Source: Nesterenkonia aurantiaca (GTDB taxonomy: Bacteria; Actinomycetota; Actinomycetes; Actinomycetales; Micrococcaceae). From it: a stretch of 64,000 nt of DNA. The stretch covers positions 127,000 through 190,999 of the forward strand of contig NZ_SOAN01000002.1 of the NCBI RefSeq assembly GCF_004364585.1. The letters are read 5' to 3'. Below, one piece after another: positions 35,580 to 43,576 of the stretch. A program made the translations under genes and the position numbers. Within the stretch, counting starts at the first letter, position 1; each line of letters starts with the position of its first letter. The notes beneath the pieces are model-generated. The model saw only the letters and a program-made list of their open reading frames with translations. It made no database searches and was not told the DNA's origin.

Positions 35580-36056
35580 TCAGAGACGCGGCGGAGGCAG
35601 CGGCTCGGGCTGCGCCGCAGCACTTCTGCGCTGCCTCCAGATCACCTGCGTGAGCCGGGTGATCCCCAGGACCACCACGGTTCCCAGGGTGCTGCCGATG
35701 CCCACGAGCATGGCCCCGACGAGCCAGAGCCCGGTGCTGTCCTCGGCCGCGGCGGTCAGGCTCCACGCCACGGTGAACGACGGCGGCAGCAGCAGCACGG
35801 TGAGCCACCAGCGGCTGCGCGAGGTCCATAGGGCGATCAGCAGCAGGGTGATTCCACAGCCGATCACCTGCCAGGCCTCATAGGGCCCGTGCTCCATGCC
35901 GGTCACCGGGTCCACCTGATACTCCTGGTCCCATGCCATCCAGCCGAACCAGGCGCCGGCGGAACCCAGGATCACGAAGAGGGACCAGGCCAGGACGTGG
36001 CGCCTCGTGGAGGAGCGGTCGGTTTCGGCAGATCCGACCGGCGGAGTGGTGGTCAT
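35580..36056 (-). CDS. four-helix membrane protein, tandem paralog 1
   Basis: This 158-residue protein has four predicted helices: about residues 21-42, 62-80, 85-103 and 113-135. Motifs SAGAWFGWMAWDQEYQVDP and GPYEAWQVIGCGI lie between the first two. The neighbour at 36081-36563 has the same layout and shared phrases (GTAGAWFG, GP-x-x-x-WQ, TVLLLP, AWS), so the two arose by tandem duplication. No function is known to me. CACAAT lies six bases before the ATG at 36056 with no ribosome site; the paralog has CATAAT at the same spacing, suggesting leaderless transcripts. Confidence 0.7.
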   Translation of the reverse strand: MTTTPPVGSAETDRSSTRRHVLAWSLFVILGSAGAWFGWMAWDQEYQVDPVTGMEHGPYEAWQVIGCGITLLLIALWTSRSRWWLTVLLLPPSFTVAWSLTAAAEDSTGLWLVGAMLVGIGSTLGTVVVLGITRLTQVIWRQRRSAAAQPEPLPPPRL

Positions 36057-36080
36057 GGCGTCATTGTGCTGCAGGCCGGG

Positions 36081-36563
36081 CTAGCTACTCTGCGACACGC
36101 TGGTGCCGCCGCGGAACGATGATCTCGGCAGCGCGTGCTCGGGCCGGGCAAATCGCGTGACGCCTAGGACGACCAGTGTCCCCACGAGGCTGCCTAGCGC
36201 CATGTATGCCGCTCCCACCCACCAAAGACCGCTCTCGTCACTCCCGCTGACCGTCACGGACCAGGCCAGAGTCAGCGACGCCGGCAACAGCAGCACCGTG
36301 GGCCAGCACCGGTTCCAGGAGGTCACCACCGCGATTCCCAGGAGCAGGATCCCGCAGACGAGGAACTGCCACGGCATCGGTGGGCCCTGCTCCACCCCGG
36401 CAGCAGGGTCTTGGATGTAGCCCAGCTCCCAGGGGAGCAGGGCGAGAGAGCCGAACCAGGCTCCGGCCGTCCCCAGGACGACGAATCCCGCCCACGCCGC
36501 CACGCGGAGGGTTTGGCTCGCCCGCGAGTCGCGGGTGGCCGGGGTCGGTGGTCTGCTCGTCAT
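36081..36563 (-). CDS. four-helix membrane protein, tandem paralog 2
   Basis: A 160-residue protein, paralogous to the next gene downstream on the same strand (35580-36056). It shares GTAGAWFGSLALLPWELGYIQDP with the pattern acidic-x-x-P-x-x-G, then GPPMPWQFLVCGILLLGIAV, TVLLLPASLTLAWSVTV and GLWWVGAAYMALGSLVGTLVVLGVTR. A longer frame reaches 36935 but runs through the 73-bp repeat and has no family support, so the ATG at 36563 is used. CATAAT six bases upstream may be the -10 of a leaderless message. Function unknown. Confidence 0.7.
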   Translation of the reverse strand: MTSRPPTPATRDSRASQTLRVAAWAGFVVLGTAGAWFGSLALLPWELGYIQDPAAGVEQGPPMPWQFLVCGILLLGIAVVTSWNRCWPTVLLLPASLTLAWSVTVSGSDESGLWWVGAAYMALGSLVGTLVVLGVTRFARPEHALPRSSFRGGTSVSQSS

Positions 36564-36598
36564 AGCGTCATTATGAGACCACGCAGGACGCTCTCGCC

Positions 36599-36671
36599 CA
36601 TCGATTGTGCAATTTGACCGCCGGGACGCGCGAATTCCGGCGAAAAACCTGCACAGATTGCACACGCGATG
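36599..36671. repeat. 73-bp palindromic repeat, copy B
   Basis: Same length and orientation as copy A. Of about seven differences, the T-to-C change in the inner stem restores a G-C pair where copy A has a G-T pair, and others fall in the loop. The element lies 35 bp upstream of the start at 36563. Spurious reading frames through both copies give the same peptide phrase (HRVCNLCRFF) on the minus strand, which reflects the repeat rather than protein homology. Confidence 0.9.
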
Positions 36672-36819
36672 CCCCACGAGCACGGCGATGACGATCAGGG
36701 CTCGAGCCGAGCGTGCCTGCGCCCCTTGAGAAGTCGCTCCCACAGCATCCGCCCACCCCCACGCTTCTTCTACGCCCTGTAGTAGACTCGCCCGCATCAG
36801 CCGAGGGAAGGGGTCTTCT

Positions 36820-37512
36820 GTGGTCAATGCCGCGGACTTCGACCCGTCGCCGCGCCGGGTGACCGGCGCCGCGCGGCTGATTCGAGGCCTGCTGGCCGCC
36901 GCGCTGGCCATCGGCTCCGCAGCGGTCTCCCACACCGCCGCCGGGCATCACATGCCGCACTGGATCGTATTGGCCCTGGCGCTCGCGGTGAGCCTGCCCG
37001 TCTGCGCCTCCCTCGTGGCGGTCCGGCTGAGCGGAGTCAGGCTCGGTGCCGCCGTCGTGTTCAGCCAGGCGGTGCTCCACGGGCTCTTCGCCCTCTTGCC
37101 GGCCGCCAGCGCTTCCGATGGCCCCGCCGGACCCAGCGGCCCCGCAACAGAGGCCGCAACAGAGGCTGCAGCCCAGGCTGGACATGCGGCGCATGATCAC
37201 AGCCTCACCATCGCCGCGGTGGCGCCGTCCAGCACGGCCGCCCAGGTGCTGCCCGACGCGCCGATGCTCCTCGCCCACGCCCTGGCGGCACTCTTCACCT
37301 TTGTGGTGTTCCGCCGCGGCGAGCTGATCCTGCAGGCACTCAGCGACCTTCTGCTGCTGCGACCGATCCTTCTGCTGTTCCTGCGCCCGATCTCGCAGAC
37401 CGGGCCCCGCGCCATCTGCGCGCACGACTCCTTCTCCACCGTCATCCTGCAGGAACTCTGGCTCGGTGGCGGCGCGCAGACCCTGCGCGGTCCGCCGGTC
37501 CTCGTGAGCTGA
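36820..37512 (+). CDS. membrane protein with His-rich loops, upstream of copC
   Basis: A 230-residue protein with four to five predicted helices. Two histidine-containing segments, SHTAAGHHMPHW (about residues 37-48) and QAGHAAHDHSL (about 122-132), lie outside the helices and could bind copper. The gene precedes a CopC gene by 68 bp on the same strand, which supports a role in copper handling, but I do not recognise a named family. The GTG at 36820 has GGGAAGGGG about seven bases upstream. TAGACT at 36783-36788 could be the -10. Confidence 0.6.
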   Translation: MVNAADFDPSPRRVTGAARLIRGLLAAALAIGSAAVSHTAAGHHMPHWIVLALALAVSLPVCASLVAVRLSGVRLGAAVVFSQAVLHGLFALLPAASASDGPAGPSGPATEAATEAAAQAGHAAHDHSLTIAAVAPSSTAAQVLPDAPMLLAHALAALFTFVVFRRGELILQALSDLLLLRPILLLFLRPISQTGPRAICAHDSFSTVILQELWLGGGAQTLRGPPVLVS

Positions 37513-37580
37513 GACCACCCTGTGGTTCCTATGGCACGACGCTGGGGACCAGTCACCTCACGACGGAAAGCATCGAACTT

Positions 37581-38321
37581 ATGTCATCCTGCGCACCCAA
37601 AGCCCGCAACTCCACGACCGGTCGCCAGCGCGCCGGTCGGATCACCGCGCTCTCCGCAACGGCCGCCCTCGGCCTGGCGGTCACCACTATGGCGGCTCCC
37701 GCCTGGGCCCACGATTCACTCATCGCCTCCTCCCCGGAGGCAGACGCGGTGCTTCAGGAGAGCCCCGAAGAGATCACTCTGGAGTTCTCCGGCGGCGGCC
37801 TGACCACCGGGGACTCCATCGCCAATGTCATCGTGGTCACGGATGAGGGCGGTGAGAACTGGGAGGGTGAGACCGAGATCGAGGGCGCGACCATGTCCAC
37901 CGAGCTCTCTGAAGAGCTTCCCGGCGGGGACTACACCGTGGCCTATCGGGTGGTCTACGCCGATGGGCACGCTGAGGAGCAGTCGTTCGGCTTCGAAGTG
38001 GCTGAATCTGAGCCGGAGCCCACCCCGGAGCCCACTCCGGAATCCACCACTGAGGCTTCAGCTCCGGAGGAGTCCGAAGCGGAGTCTGAGACCGAATCTG
38101 CTGAGCCGGCAGAGGACGACGACGTCGACTCCGCCACCGACTCCAGCACCGCTGGTCCTGATGAGGCGGACGAGCCGGCCGCAGGCGACACCGCTGCTGA
38201 CACGCAGCAGGATTCCGGTCTGCCGGTCTGGGCGGTCGTGGTCGGGGGCATCGTCGTGGCAGGACTGCTCGCCGCGATCGCGACGGCTGTGCTGCGCGGG
38301 CGCAAGAATCCTCGCGCCTGA
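37581..38321 (+). CDS. copC: CopC-domain copper-binding protein, membrane-anchored
   Basis: A 246-residue exported protein. Residues 1-43 form a signal peptide ending APAWA, so the mature protein begins with His (HDSLIASSPEAD), the N-terminal copper-ligating histidine of CopC. The CopC fold continues to about residue 135, with YADGHAEEQSFGFEV giving the second His/Asp site. Residues 140-210 are an acidic Glu/Pro/Ser/Thr stalk, then a transmembrane helix (about 215-238) and an RGRKN tail. It would bind Cu(II) on the outer face of the membrane. The neighbouring gene upstream encodes a His-rich membrane protein. Confidence 0.88.
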   Translation: MSSCAPKARNSTTGRQRAGRITALSATAALGLAVTTMAAPAWAHDSLIASSPEADAVLQESPEEITLEFSGGGLTTGDSIANVIVVTDEGGENWEGETEIEGATMSTELSEELPGGDYTVAYRVVYADGHAEEQSFGFEVAESEPEPTPEPTPESTTEASAPEESEAESETESAEPAEDDDVDSATDSSTAGPDEADEPAAGDTAADTQQDSGLPVWAVVVGGIVVAGLLAAIATAVLRGRKNPRA

Positions 38322-38403
38322 CTCAGTGCTGCTCCTCGAGATCTTGAGAAGACCAGTCCAGCTGCCCTTCTGAGTGTTACGCCGGATGCTATTGAATAGA
38401 GAG

Positions 38404-38823
38404 ATGAACTCTATGATCTCCACGATTCTCAATGTCATCTGGCTTCTCTTCGGCGGCCTGTGGCTTGCCCTGGGCTACTTCCTCGCCGGGATCGTCTGCT
38501 GTCTGCTGATCATCACGATCCCCTTCGGCATCGCGTCCTTCCGGATCGGGGTCTACGCGCTGTGGCCCTTCGGCCGCACGATCGTGGACCGCAGCCCTCG
38601 AGGTGCGGGAGCGTTCACCACGATCGGCAACGTGATCTGGGTCCTGGTGGCAGGGATCTGGATCGCGATCGGTCACGTGCTCACCGCGATCCCGATGTTC
38701 ATCAGCATCATCGGGATCCCGCTGGGCATCGCGAACCTGAAGCTGATCCCGGTCTCGCTGATGCCGCTGGGCAAGGTCATCGTGCCTTCCAACGCGGTGC
38801 TGCCGACCTACCGCCACGCCTGA
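38404..38823 (+). CDS. yccF: YccF family inner-membrane protein
   Basis: A 139-residue protein with two duplicated halves, each about two helices. NVIWLLFGGLWLALGYFLAGI and IGNVIWVLVAGIWIAIGHVL are the paired YccF-domain openings, and each half continues with ITIPFGIASFRIGVYALWPFG or IGIPLGIANLKLIPVSLMPLG. Function in other bacteria is unknown. The frame is open to 38374; the ATG at 38404 with GAGAG close by or the ATG at 38413 are both possible starts. Confidence 0.85.
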   Translation: MNSMISTILNVIWLLFGGLWLALGYFLAGIVCCLLIITIPFGIASFRIGVYALWPFGRTIVDRSPRGAGAFTTIGNVIWVLVAGIWIAIGHVLTAIPMFISIIGIPLGIANLKLIPVSLMPLGKVIVPSNAVLPTYRHA

Positions 38824-38880
38824 ACCCTCGGTGCGCGAGGTCGACGGCGGGTCGCCGGCGCCGCGTGATGGGCCTCGGCC

Positions 38881-40311
38881 TCAGCCCTTGAGCAGGATCT
38901 TGCGCATGCCCCAGGAGATCGGGGCCTTCGCCAGCCGGGTCGGGTCGAAGCCAGGCAGCTTGCGCAGCACCCCGCGCTCGTGGCTGAAGGTCGCCACGCT
39001 GTACTCCCCGTGATACCGGCCCGTGCCGCTGGCGCCGACTCCACCAAAGGGCAGGGTGGACACCGCAAGCTGCGTCAACACGGTGTTGAAGGTGATGCCA
39101 CCGGATGAGGTCTGCGCGAGAAAGTCCTCGCGCACCTCTTCCCGCTCGGTGAAGGCGTAGAGCGCCAGCGGCTTCGGTCGCGCATTGATGAACTCGATGG
39201 CCCCCTGGTGATCGGTCACCGTGAGGATCGGCAGGATAGGACCGAAGATCTCCTCCTGCATCACCGCGGAGTCGGGCTCGACGTCGAGCAGCACCGTGGG
39301 TGCGACGTAACGGTCAGAGACCTTCGCGGTGCCGCCGATGACCGCTCGGCCGGAGTCCAGCAGCCCGGCGAGGCGCTGGGCATGGCGCTCATTGATGATC
39401 CGCCCGTAGTTCTCGGCGCTGGCCGGCTCCGGGCCGAAGGCGCGGCGGGTGACCCGGGCGATCTCCTGAGCCAGCGGCTCGGCGAGCTCGAGGGTGGTCA
39501 GCAGGTAGTCCGGGGCGACGCAGGTCTGGCCGCAGTTGCTGAATTTGCCCCACACCAGCGACTCGGCAGCGGCGGTGAGATCGGCTGAGGAATCGATCCA
39601 GACCGGGGACTTGCCGCCGAGCTCCAGCGTCACCGGGGTCAGGTGCTTGGCCGCGGCGGCCATGACGATCGCGGCCACCGTGCCGTTGCCGGTGTAGAAG
39701 ATGTGGTCGAAGGGGTGCTCCAGCAGTCGGGTGGTCTCCTCGACTCCGCCCTCCACCACCTGCACGGCCTCGGCGTCGAGGTACTGCGGAATCAGCTCCG
39801 CCACGGTCGCCGAGACTGCCGGTGCCAGCTCACTGGGCTTGAGCACCACGGAGTTTCCCGCCGCCAGTGCACCGATCAGCGGCATCAGGAGCAGGTGGAA
39901 CGGGTAGTTCCAGGGCCCGATGATCAGCACCGTGCCCAGCGGCTGGCGCTGAACATGCGCCCGAGCACTGCCCACGAGGAACGGGACCGAGGTGCTGCGA
40001 TTCCGAGTCCAGCGTTCAAGGTGCTTCAGGGTCTGCTTGACCTCGGACTTCACCGAGAGGACCTCGGTGAGGTGAGCGTCGACGTCGTTCTTCCCCAGGT
40101 CCGCCGCCATGGCCGCATGAATCGCCGGTGCCTGCTCCTCCAGCAGCCGCAGGATGCCCTGCAGCTGATCACGACGCCAGTCCAGCGAGCGGGTGCGGCC
40201 GGTGGTGAAGGCTGCCTTCGTCCCGGTGACGCAGGCGTCCACGGCGGCGACGGGTGTAGAGACCTGCTTGACGGGAGTGCTGCGCACCTCGGCTGGGATG
40301 TATGGCGTCAT
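38881..40311 (-). CDS. aldehyde dehydrogenase (ALDH3-like)
   Basis: The 476-residue protein is an NAD(P)-dependent aldehyde dehydrogenase: GPWNYPFHLLLMPLIGALAAGN (NAD-binding start), VTLELGGKSPVW with the general-base glutamate, and FSNCGQTCVAPDYLL with the catalytic cysteine in the second Cys. Its length and the C-terminal SVATFSHERGVLRK place it with class-3/fatty-aldehyde dehydrogenases that oxidise medium- or long-chain aldehydes, probably membrane-peripheral. It is alone on this strand; the adjacent plus-strand genes diverge from it. Confidence 0.9.
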   Translation of the reverse strand: MTPYIPAEVRSTPVKQVSTPVAAVDACVTGTKAAFTTGRTRSLDWRRDQLQGILRLLEEQAPAIHAAMAADLGKNDVDAHLTEVLSVKSEVKQTLKHLERWTRNRSTSVPFLVGSARAHVQRQPLGTVLIIGPWNYPFHLLLMPLIGALAAGNSVVLKPSELAPAVSATVAELIPQYLDAEAVQVVEGGVEETTRLLEHPFDHIFYTGNGTVAAIVMAAAAKHLTPVTLELGGKSPVWIDSSADLTAAAESLVWGKFSNCGQTCVAPDYLLTTLELAEPLAQEIARVTRRAFGPEPASAENYGRIINERHAQRLAGLLDSGRAVIGGTAKVSDRYVAPTVLLDVEPDSAVMQEEIFGPILPILTVTDHQGAIEFINARPKPLALYAFTEREEVREDFLAQTSSGGITFNTVLTQLAVSTLPFGGVGASGTGRYHGEYSVATFSHERGVLRKLPGFDPTRLAKAPISWGMRKILLKG

Positions 40312-40410
40312 GGAGCGAACCTCTCGGGTCTGGGGGTCTTCCCCACCCTACAGATCTCGAGCCCGCGCGCACCCGGATTTCGACAGGGGCTAACACCACG
40401 GTGACTCACA

Positions 40411-40445
40411 TTGCGTTAGAAGCCCTAATAGTTGTACTTTCTAAC
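40411..40445 (+). promoter_or_regulatory. promoter with flanking inverted repeat before the Asp23-like gene
   Basis: GTTAGAA (40415-40421) and TTCTAAC (40439-40445) are exact complements 17 bases apart. TTGCGT at 40411-40416 and TACTTT at 40435-40440 could be -35 and -10 with an 18-bp spacer, so the repeat would frame the promoter. The stretch is AT-rich compared with its surroundings. Confidence 0.45.
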
Positions 40446-40516
40446 TGTAAGGTCGATGAAGACGAACGTGCGTGACTTCAACACGGGGCAGCCGCCACAG
40501 GGCATGGAGAGATCAG

Positions 40517-40894
40517 ATGAGTGCACAACGAGTCCCCGGCAGCATGGTCCCGCCGGCACACACGGCTCCGCAGCCCCTCCGGGAGCGGACGCGCGGCACC
40601 GCGGCCCCCGAGGCGGCCCGCCGACTGCGCTGCACGCGCTATGACCAGATGGCCAAGGCGGCCTCCGCCGGGCTGATGGCGCACCCGCACGTGGAATCCG
40701 CGATCGTCGAGATCTCCGGCGACGACGCCGACCTGGTCTTCCACCTGAACTGCACGATCAAGGCCGATTCTGATCCCTCGGATCTGATGGAGACGGTCTC
40801 GAACGGCGTGATCTCGAACATCGAGCGCATGCTCGGCACCGAGTTCTCCTCCCGACGCCTCCACTTCAATCGCAGCCTCTACAGCGCCACCTGA
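40517..40894 (+). CDS. Asp23-like small protein (weak assignment)
   Basis: A 125-residue protein. The first 45 residues are Pro/Arg-rich. The rest (HPHVESAIVEISGDDADLVFHLNCTI, then SNGVISNIERMLGTEFSSRRLHF) resembles the alpha/beta form of Asp23/AmaP-linked proteins, in which an Asp23 unit binds a small membrane anchor. The ATG at 40517 has GGAGA about seven bases upstream. A 56-residue membrane protein follows after 51 bp, which fits an Asp23 with its anchor. Envelope-stress function is inferred. Confidence 0.5.
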   Translation: MSAQRVPGSMVPPAHTAPQPLRERTRGTAAPEAARRLRCTRYDQMAKAASAGLMAHPHVESAIVEISGDDADLVFHLNCTIKADSDPSDLMETVSNGVISNIERMLGTEFSSRRLHFNRSLYSAT

Positions 40895-40945
40895 GCCAGA
40901 TTCCAGGGCAGCGATGCCCTGCCACGCCACTTTGAGGAGCCTGCC

Positions 40946-41116
40946 ATGGAGACCATGCTGGTCCAGACGTTCAACGCCTTCTTCCTGGCCGCCGTGGTGC
41001 TCTCCGTGCCGGTGCTGATCGTCGCCGGAATCTGGGTGGCAGCCGTGGAGCTCCGCCGCCCGGACCGCGCAGCGGCAGAGCTTCAGTCCGAGACTCGGAC
41101 GGCCCACCAGTCCTGA
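40946..41116 (+). CDS. 56-residue single-helix membrane protein
   Basis: Short reading frame with GAGGAG at 40934-40939, six bases before ATG. The protein has one hydrophobic helix (about residues 9-32: FFLAAVVLSVPVLIVAGIWV) and a charged C-terminal tail of about 20 residues. It follows the Asp23-like gene and is probably in the same operon, perhaps as membrane anchor. Its stop at 41116 abuts the convergent gene end at 41119. Confidence 0.65.
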   Translation: METMLVQTFNAFFLAAVVLSVPVLIVAGIWVAAVELRRPDRAAAELQSETRTAHQS

Positions 41117-41118
41117 GC

Positions 41119-42588
41119 TCAGTGCAGGAACTCGGTCTGCGCCACGCTCGGGGTAGCTGGACCGAGGATATCGATCAGCATGTCGCGATCCTCATAGCTG
41201 CCATGCAGGATCCATCCGGGCACGGCCCGCAGGTCTGCCCGGATCTGCTGCGCTGAACGGAACGCCTGCGCATCGGGGTGTCGCCAGTGCACCGACACCA
41301 GATGCCCGCCGGGTTCCAAGGTCTTCGCCGCGCGCCCCCGGACGGCCGCCCACTGGGCGTCGTTGAGGTAGTAGGCCAGCTCGCTGAGCAGGATCAGGTC
41401 GATCGCCCCGGCGGGCCAGTCCTCGATGCTGGACTGCTGGAATGTCACATTCTCGGCCCCGACCCGCTGCGCCGCCGTGTGCAGCGCTGCGCCAGAGATG
41501 TCGGTGGCCAGGACCTCGTCACAGCGCTGTGCGAGCAGCTCGGTGATCCCACCGATGGAGCACCCTGGTTCGAAGGCGCGGCGGTAGCGAGCTCTCGGGA
41601 GCACCGCCATGGTCAGCGCGTATTTGCGCTGCTCGTACCAGCGGCTGGTCACTCCCCAGGGGTCTGAATCCTGGGCGTGCAGGCCTTCGAAGTCCAGCGG
41701 CGTTCCCGGAAACACGATCTGGCGATCCCGCAGCACGGTCTGAAGCATGCTCGCGGTGAGCACCGGCTCTCCGGGGTTTCGGTCTGCCGGGGTGCCGTGC
41801 TCGGTCCCCAGCTGGGACACGAAGGCGGCGACGGCGCGGCCCCGGGCCTGGGTCAGCTCGGCGTCGATCGGGATGGAGCGCGCCGCGGACCAGGAGATCT
41901 CTGGCTCCGCCGGGCTCGATCCGGTCATCGGCTCCGAGTCCTGCGCGGGGTGCAGTCCTGGCGGCGTGCTGTGCATCCAGAGCCACACCGGATACTGCAC
42001 CAGAGGTGCGTTGTGCTGCGCCGCTGCGGAGGCGGCAGCCTCGCCACAGGCGTCGTGATCGGGGTGTCCGTCGCGAGAGAGCGGAGCCGCCAGGACGGTG
42101 CCGCCGGGCATCTGCCTCAGCGCGGCACCGATCGCCGCAGTGAGCGGGGCCCGGTGGTCGGCGAGCGCGCCGTCGGGCAGGTGCAGCCGCTGGCGCTGCA
42201 GGCTTCCCGCGCCGCGCGGGCCCGGAGTGAGTCCGCGCAGCTCCTCCAAGGCGGACTCGGACTCGGTGGTGCGGATCTCGGCGAGCCGTTCTGGGGGTAT
42301 GACCTGAGGTGGATGCGACCCGGTGCCGTCGCTGGCGGCCAGGATCTGCACCGGGGAGCCGCTGCGCAGACCTGCCGCGATCAGCGCCGCGGCGCCGAGG
42401 ATCTCGTCATCGGGGTGCGGAGCGACCACCAGCAGCCCGGGCAGGTTGTGCGGGATCCAGCGCCCTGCAGGGTCTACCTCGCCGATGCCCCATTCTGGGA
42501 CGCCGGCATCGTAGCGATCCAGGGCGGCGCGGGTGTTGCGTGGGGTCTGGGCGCCGTGGAAGGTCGCCGCGGTCTCACCAGGTGTCAT
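41119..42588 (-). CDS. bifunctional PIG-L deacetylase / SAM methyltransferase
   Basis: A 489-residue two-domain protein. The N-terminal part has the PIG-L/LmbE zinc motif PHPDDE at about residues 57-62 and a later DGHPDHDACG, as in GlcNAc-PI deacetylase and MshB-like enzymes. The C-terminal part (about 320-489) is a class I methyltransferase, with FEPGCSIGGITELLAQ as SAM loop and DLILLSELAYYL, resembling NodS-type N-methyltransferases. Deacetylation of an amino sugar followed by N-methylation is a reasonable reading. It is the third gene of a cluster and overlaps the acyl-CoA-dehydrogenase-like gene by 14 bp. Confidence 0.85.
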   Translation of the reverse strand: MTPGETAATFHGAQTPRNTRAALDRYDAGVPEWGIGEVDPAGRWIPHNLPGLLVVAPHPDDEILGAAALIAAGLRSGSPVQILAASDGTGSHPPQVIPPERLAEIRTTESESALEELRGLTPGPRGAGSLQRQRLHLPDGALADHRAPLTAAIGAALRQMPGGTVLAAPLSRDGHPDHDACGEAAASAAAQHNAPLVQYPVWLWMHSTPPGLHPAQDSEPMTGSSPAEPEISWSAARSIPIDAELTQARGRAVAAFVSQLGTEHGTPADRNPGEPVLTASMLQTVLRDRQIVFPGTPLDFEGLHAQDSDPWGVTSRWYEQRKYALTMAVLPRARYRRAFEPGCSIGGITELLAQRCDEVLATDISGAALHTAAQRVGAENVTFQQSSIEDWPAGAIDLILLSELAYYLNDAQWAAVRGRAAKTLEPGGHLVSVHWRHPDAQAFRSAQQIRADLRAVPGWILHGSYEDRDMLIDILGPATPSVAQTEFLH

Positions 42589-43576
42589 GGCCGTCCCCGA
42601 TCAGCTGGTCCCAGCCGAGCCCGTGCTCGGCCAGGACCGCTGGCAGTGCCGCTTCGTCGGTCTCGGCGTGGCACTGGCGGATGTAGACGCTGAGATCGGC
42701 GACTCGCTGGGCATGGATCGCGTCCGAGGCGAGCGGGCCCGGTCCGAGGGCGCGCCCGCTGCGGTCGATGATCTCGGCGGCCAGCCGGTCGATGTAGGTG
42801 CGCACCGCGAAGGCCTGTGCCTTGGCCAGAGCAAGGTTGTGCGGATCGGCGTCCACGGCGCGGGCGGTGCTGCTCAGCAGCGCCCAGCCGGCGGTGAGCC
42901 CGGCGGCCGCAGCCCCGGCGTGGGCTCGCAGCAGCGACGAGGCCTTGGGTGCGGCGGCCCGGCTGAGCAGGGGTGCTGCGACGGCGCGCGCCGCGCCGTA
43001 CCAGCAGGCGGCCACTCCGATGCCGCCGTGCCAGAAGCCGGAACGTTCCAGGTAGTCCGCATGGGTGCCCAGCGCGGTGGCGGGCACCTGCTCGAAGGAC
43101 ACCCAGCCCGAGTCGCTGGCCGCCATCCCGACCGCATGCCAGGTCTCGGGCACCGGGGTGACGCCGGGGGAGGAGAGGTTCACCGCGAAGAGCAGCTTCT
43201 GCGCCGCTGCCCCCGGGGAGTCGGGCAAGACGGTCGCGGTGACCAGCGCGTGGCTGCACAACGAGGCCCCCGAGCACCAGGGTTTGGTGCCGCTCAGGGT
43301 CCAGCCCGCGCCGCTGCGCGTTGCGGTGAGCACCGGCATCGGCGGCTCTGCGGCCCAGACGCCCCAGAGCTCACCGGCGGAGACCAGCTCGGGGTAGCCG
43401 AGGTCTGTGCCGATCGCGACCGCGTCGGCGTGGGCCTCATAGAGCCGGCCCACCACGGTGTTCTGCGCGGTGATTCCGGCCAGCCGGCGCCAGCGCGCCT
43501 GCGTCTCACCACGCCCGGGCAGCTCGGGAAGGGGCGTGTGAAGCTGCTCGTGCACTTCGTGCAGAAGATCGGTCAT
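42575..43576 (-). CDS. acyl-CoA dehydrogenase-like flavoprotein
   Basis: A 333-residue protein that matches acyl-CoA dehydrogenases in the central beta domain (TATRSGAGWTLSGTKPWCSGAS, then DSGWVSFEQVPA) and the C-terminal helical part. It is shorter than the usual 380-400 residues because the N-terminal helical domain is reduced and the catalytic glutamate region is not obvious. It may act on a carrier-bound or sugar substrate rather than a fatty acyl-CoA. Start and stop overlap both neighbours (4 bp and 14 bp), so three enzymes are co-translated. Confidence 0.75.
   Translation of the reverse strand: MTDLLHEVHEQLHTPLPELPGRGETQARWRRLAGITAQNTVVGRLYEAHADAVAIGTDLGYPELVSAGELWGVWAAEPPMPVLTATRSGAGWTLSGTKPWCSGASLCSHALVTATVLPDSPGAAAQKLLFAVNLSSPGVTPVPETWHAVGMAASDSGWVSFEQVPATALGTHADYLERSGFWHGGIGVAACWYGAARAVAAPLLSRAAAPKASSLLRAHAGAAAAGLTAGWALLSSTARAVDADPHNLALAKAQAFAVRTYIDRLAAEIIDRSGRALGPGPLASDAIHAQRVADLSVYIRQCHAETDEAALPAVLAEHGLGWDQLIGDGHDTW

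Noticed and set aside
35419-36935. Minus-strand frames containing HRVCNLCRFF
   Set aside because: The shared phrase comes from the 73-bp repeat, not from homologous proteins; the true genes start at 36056 and 36563.
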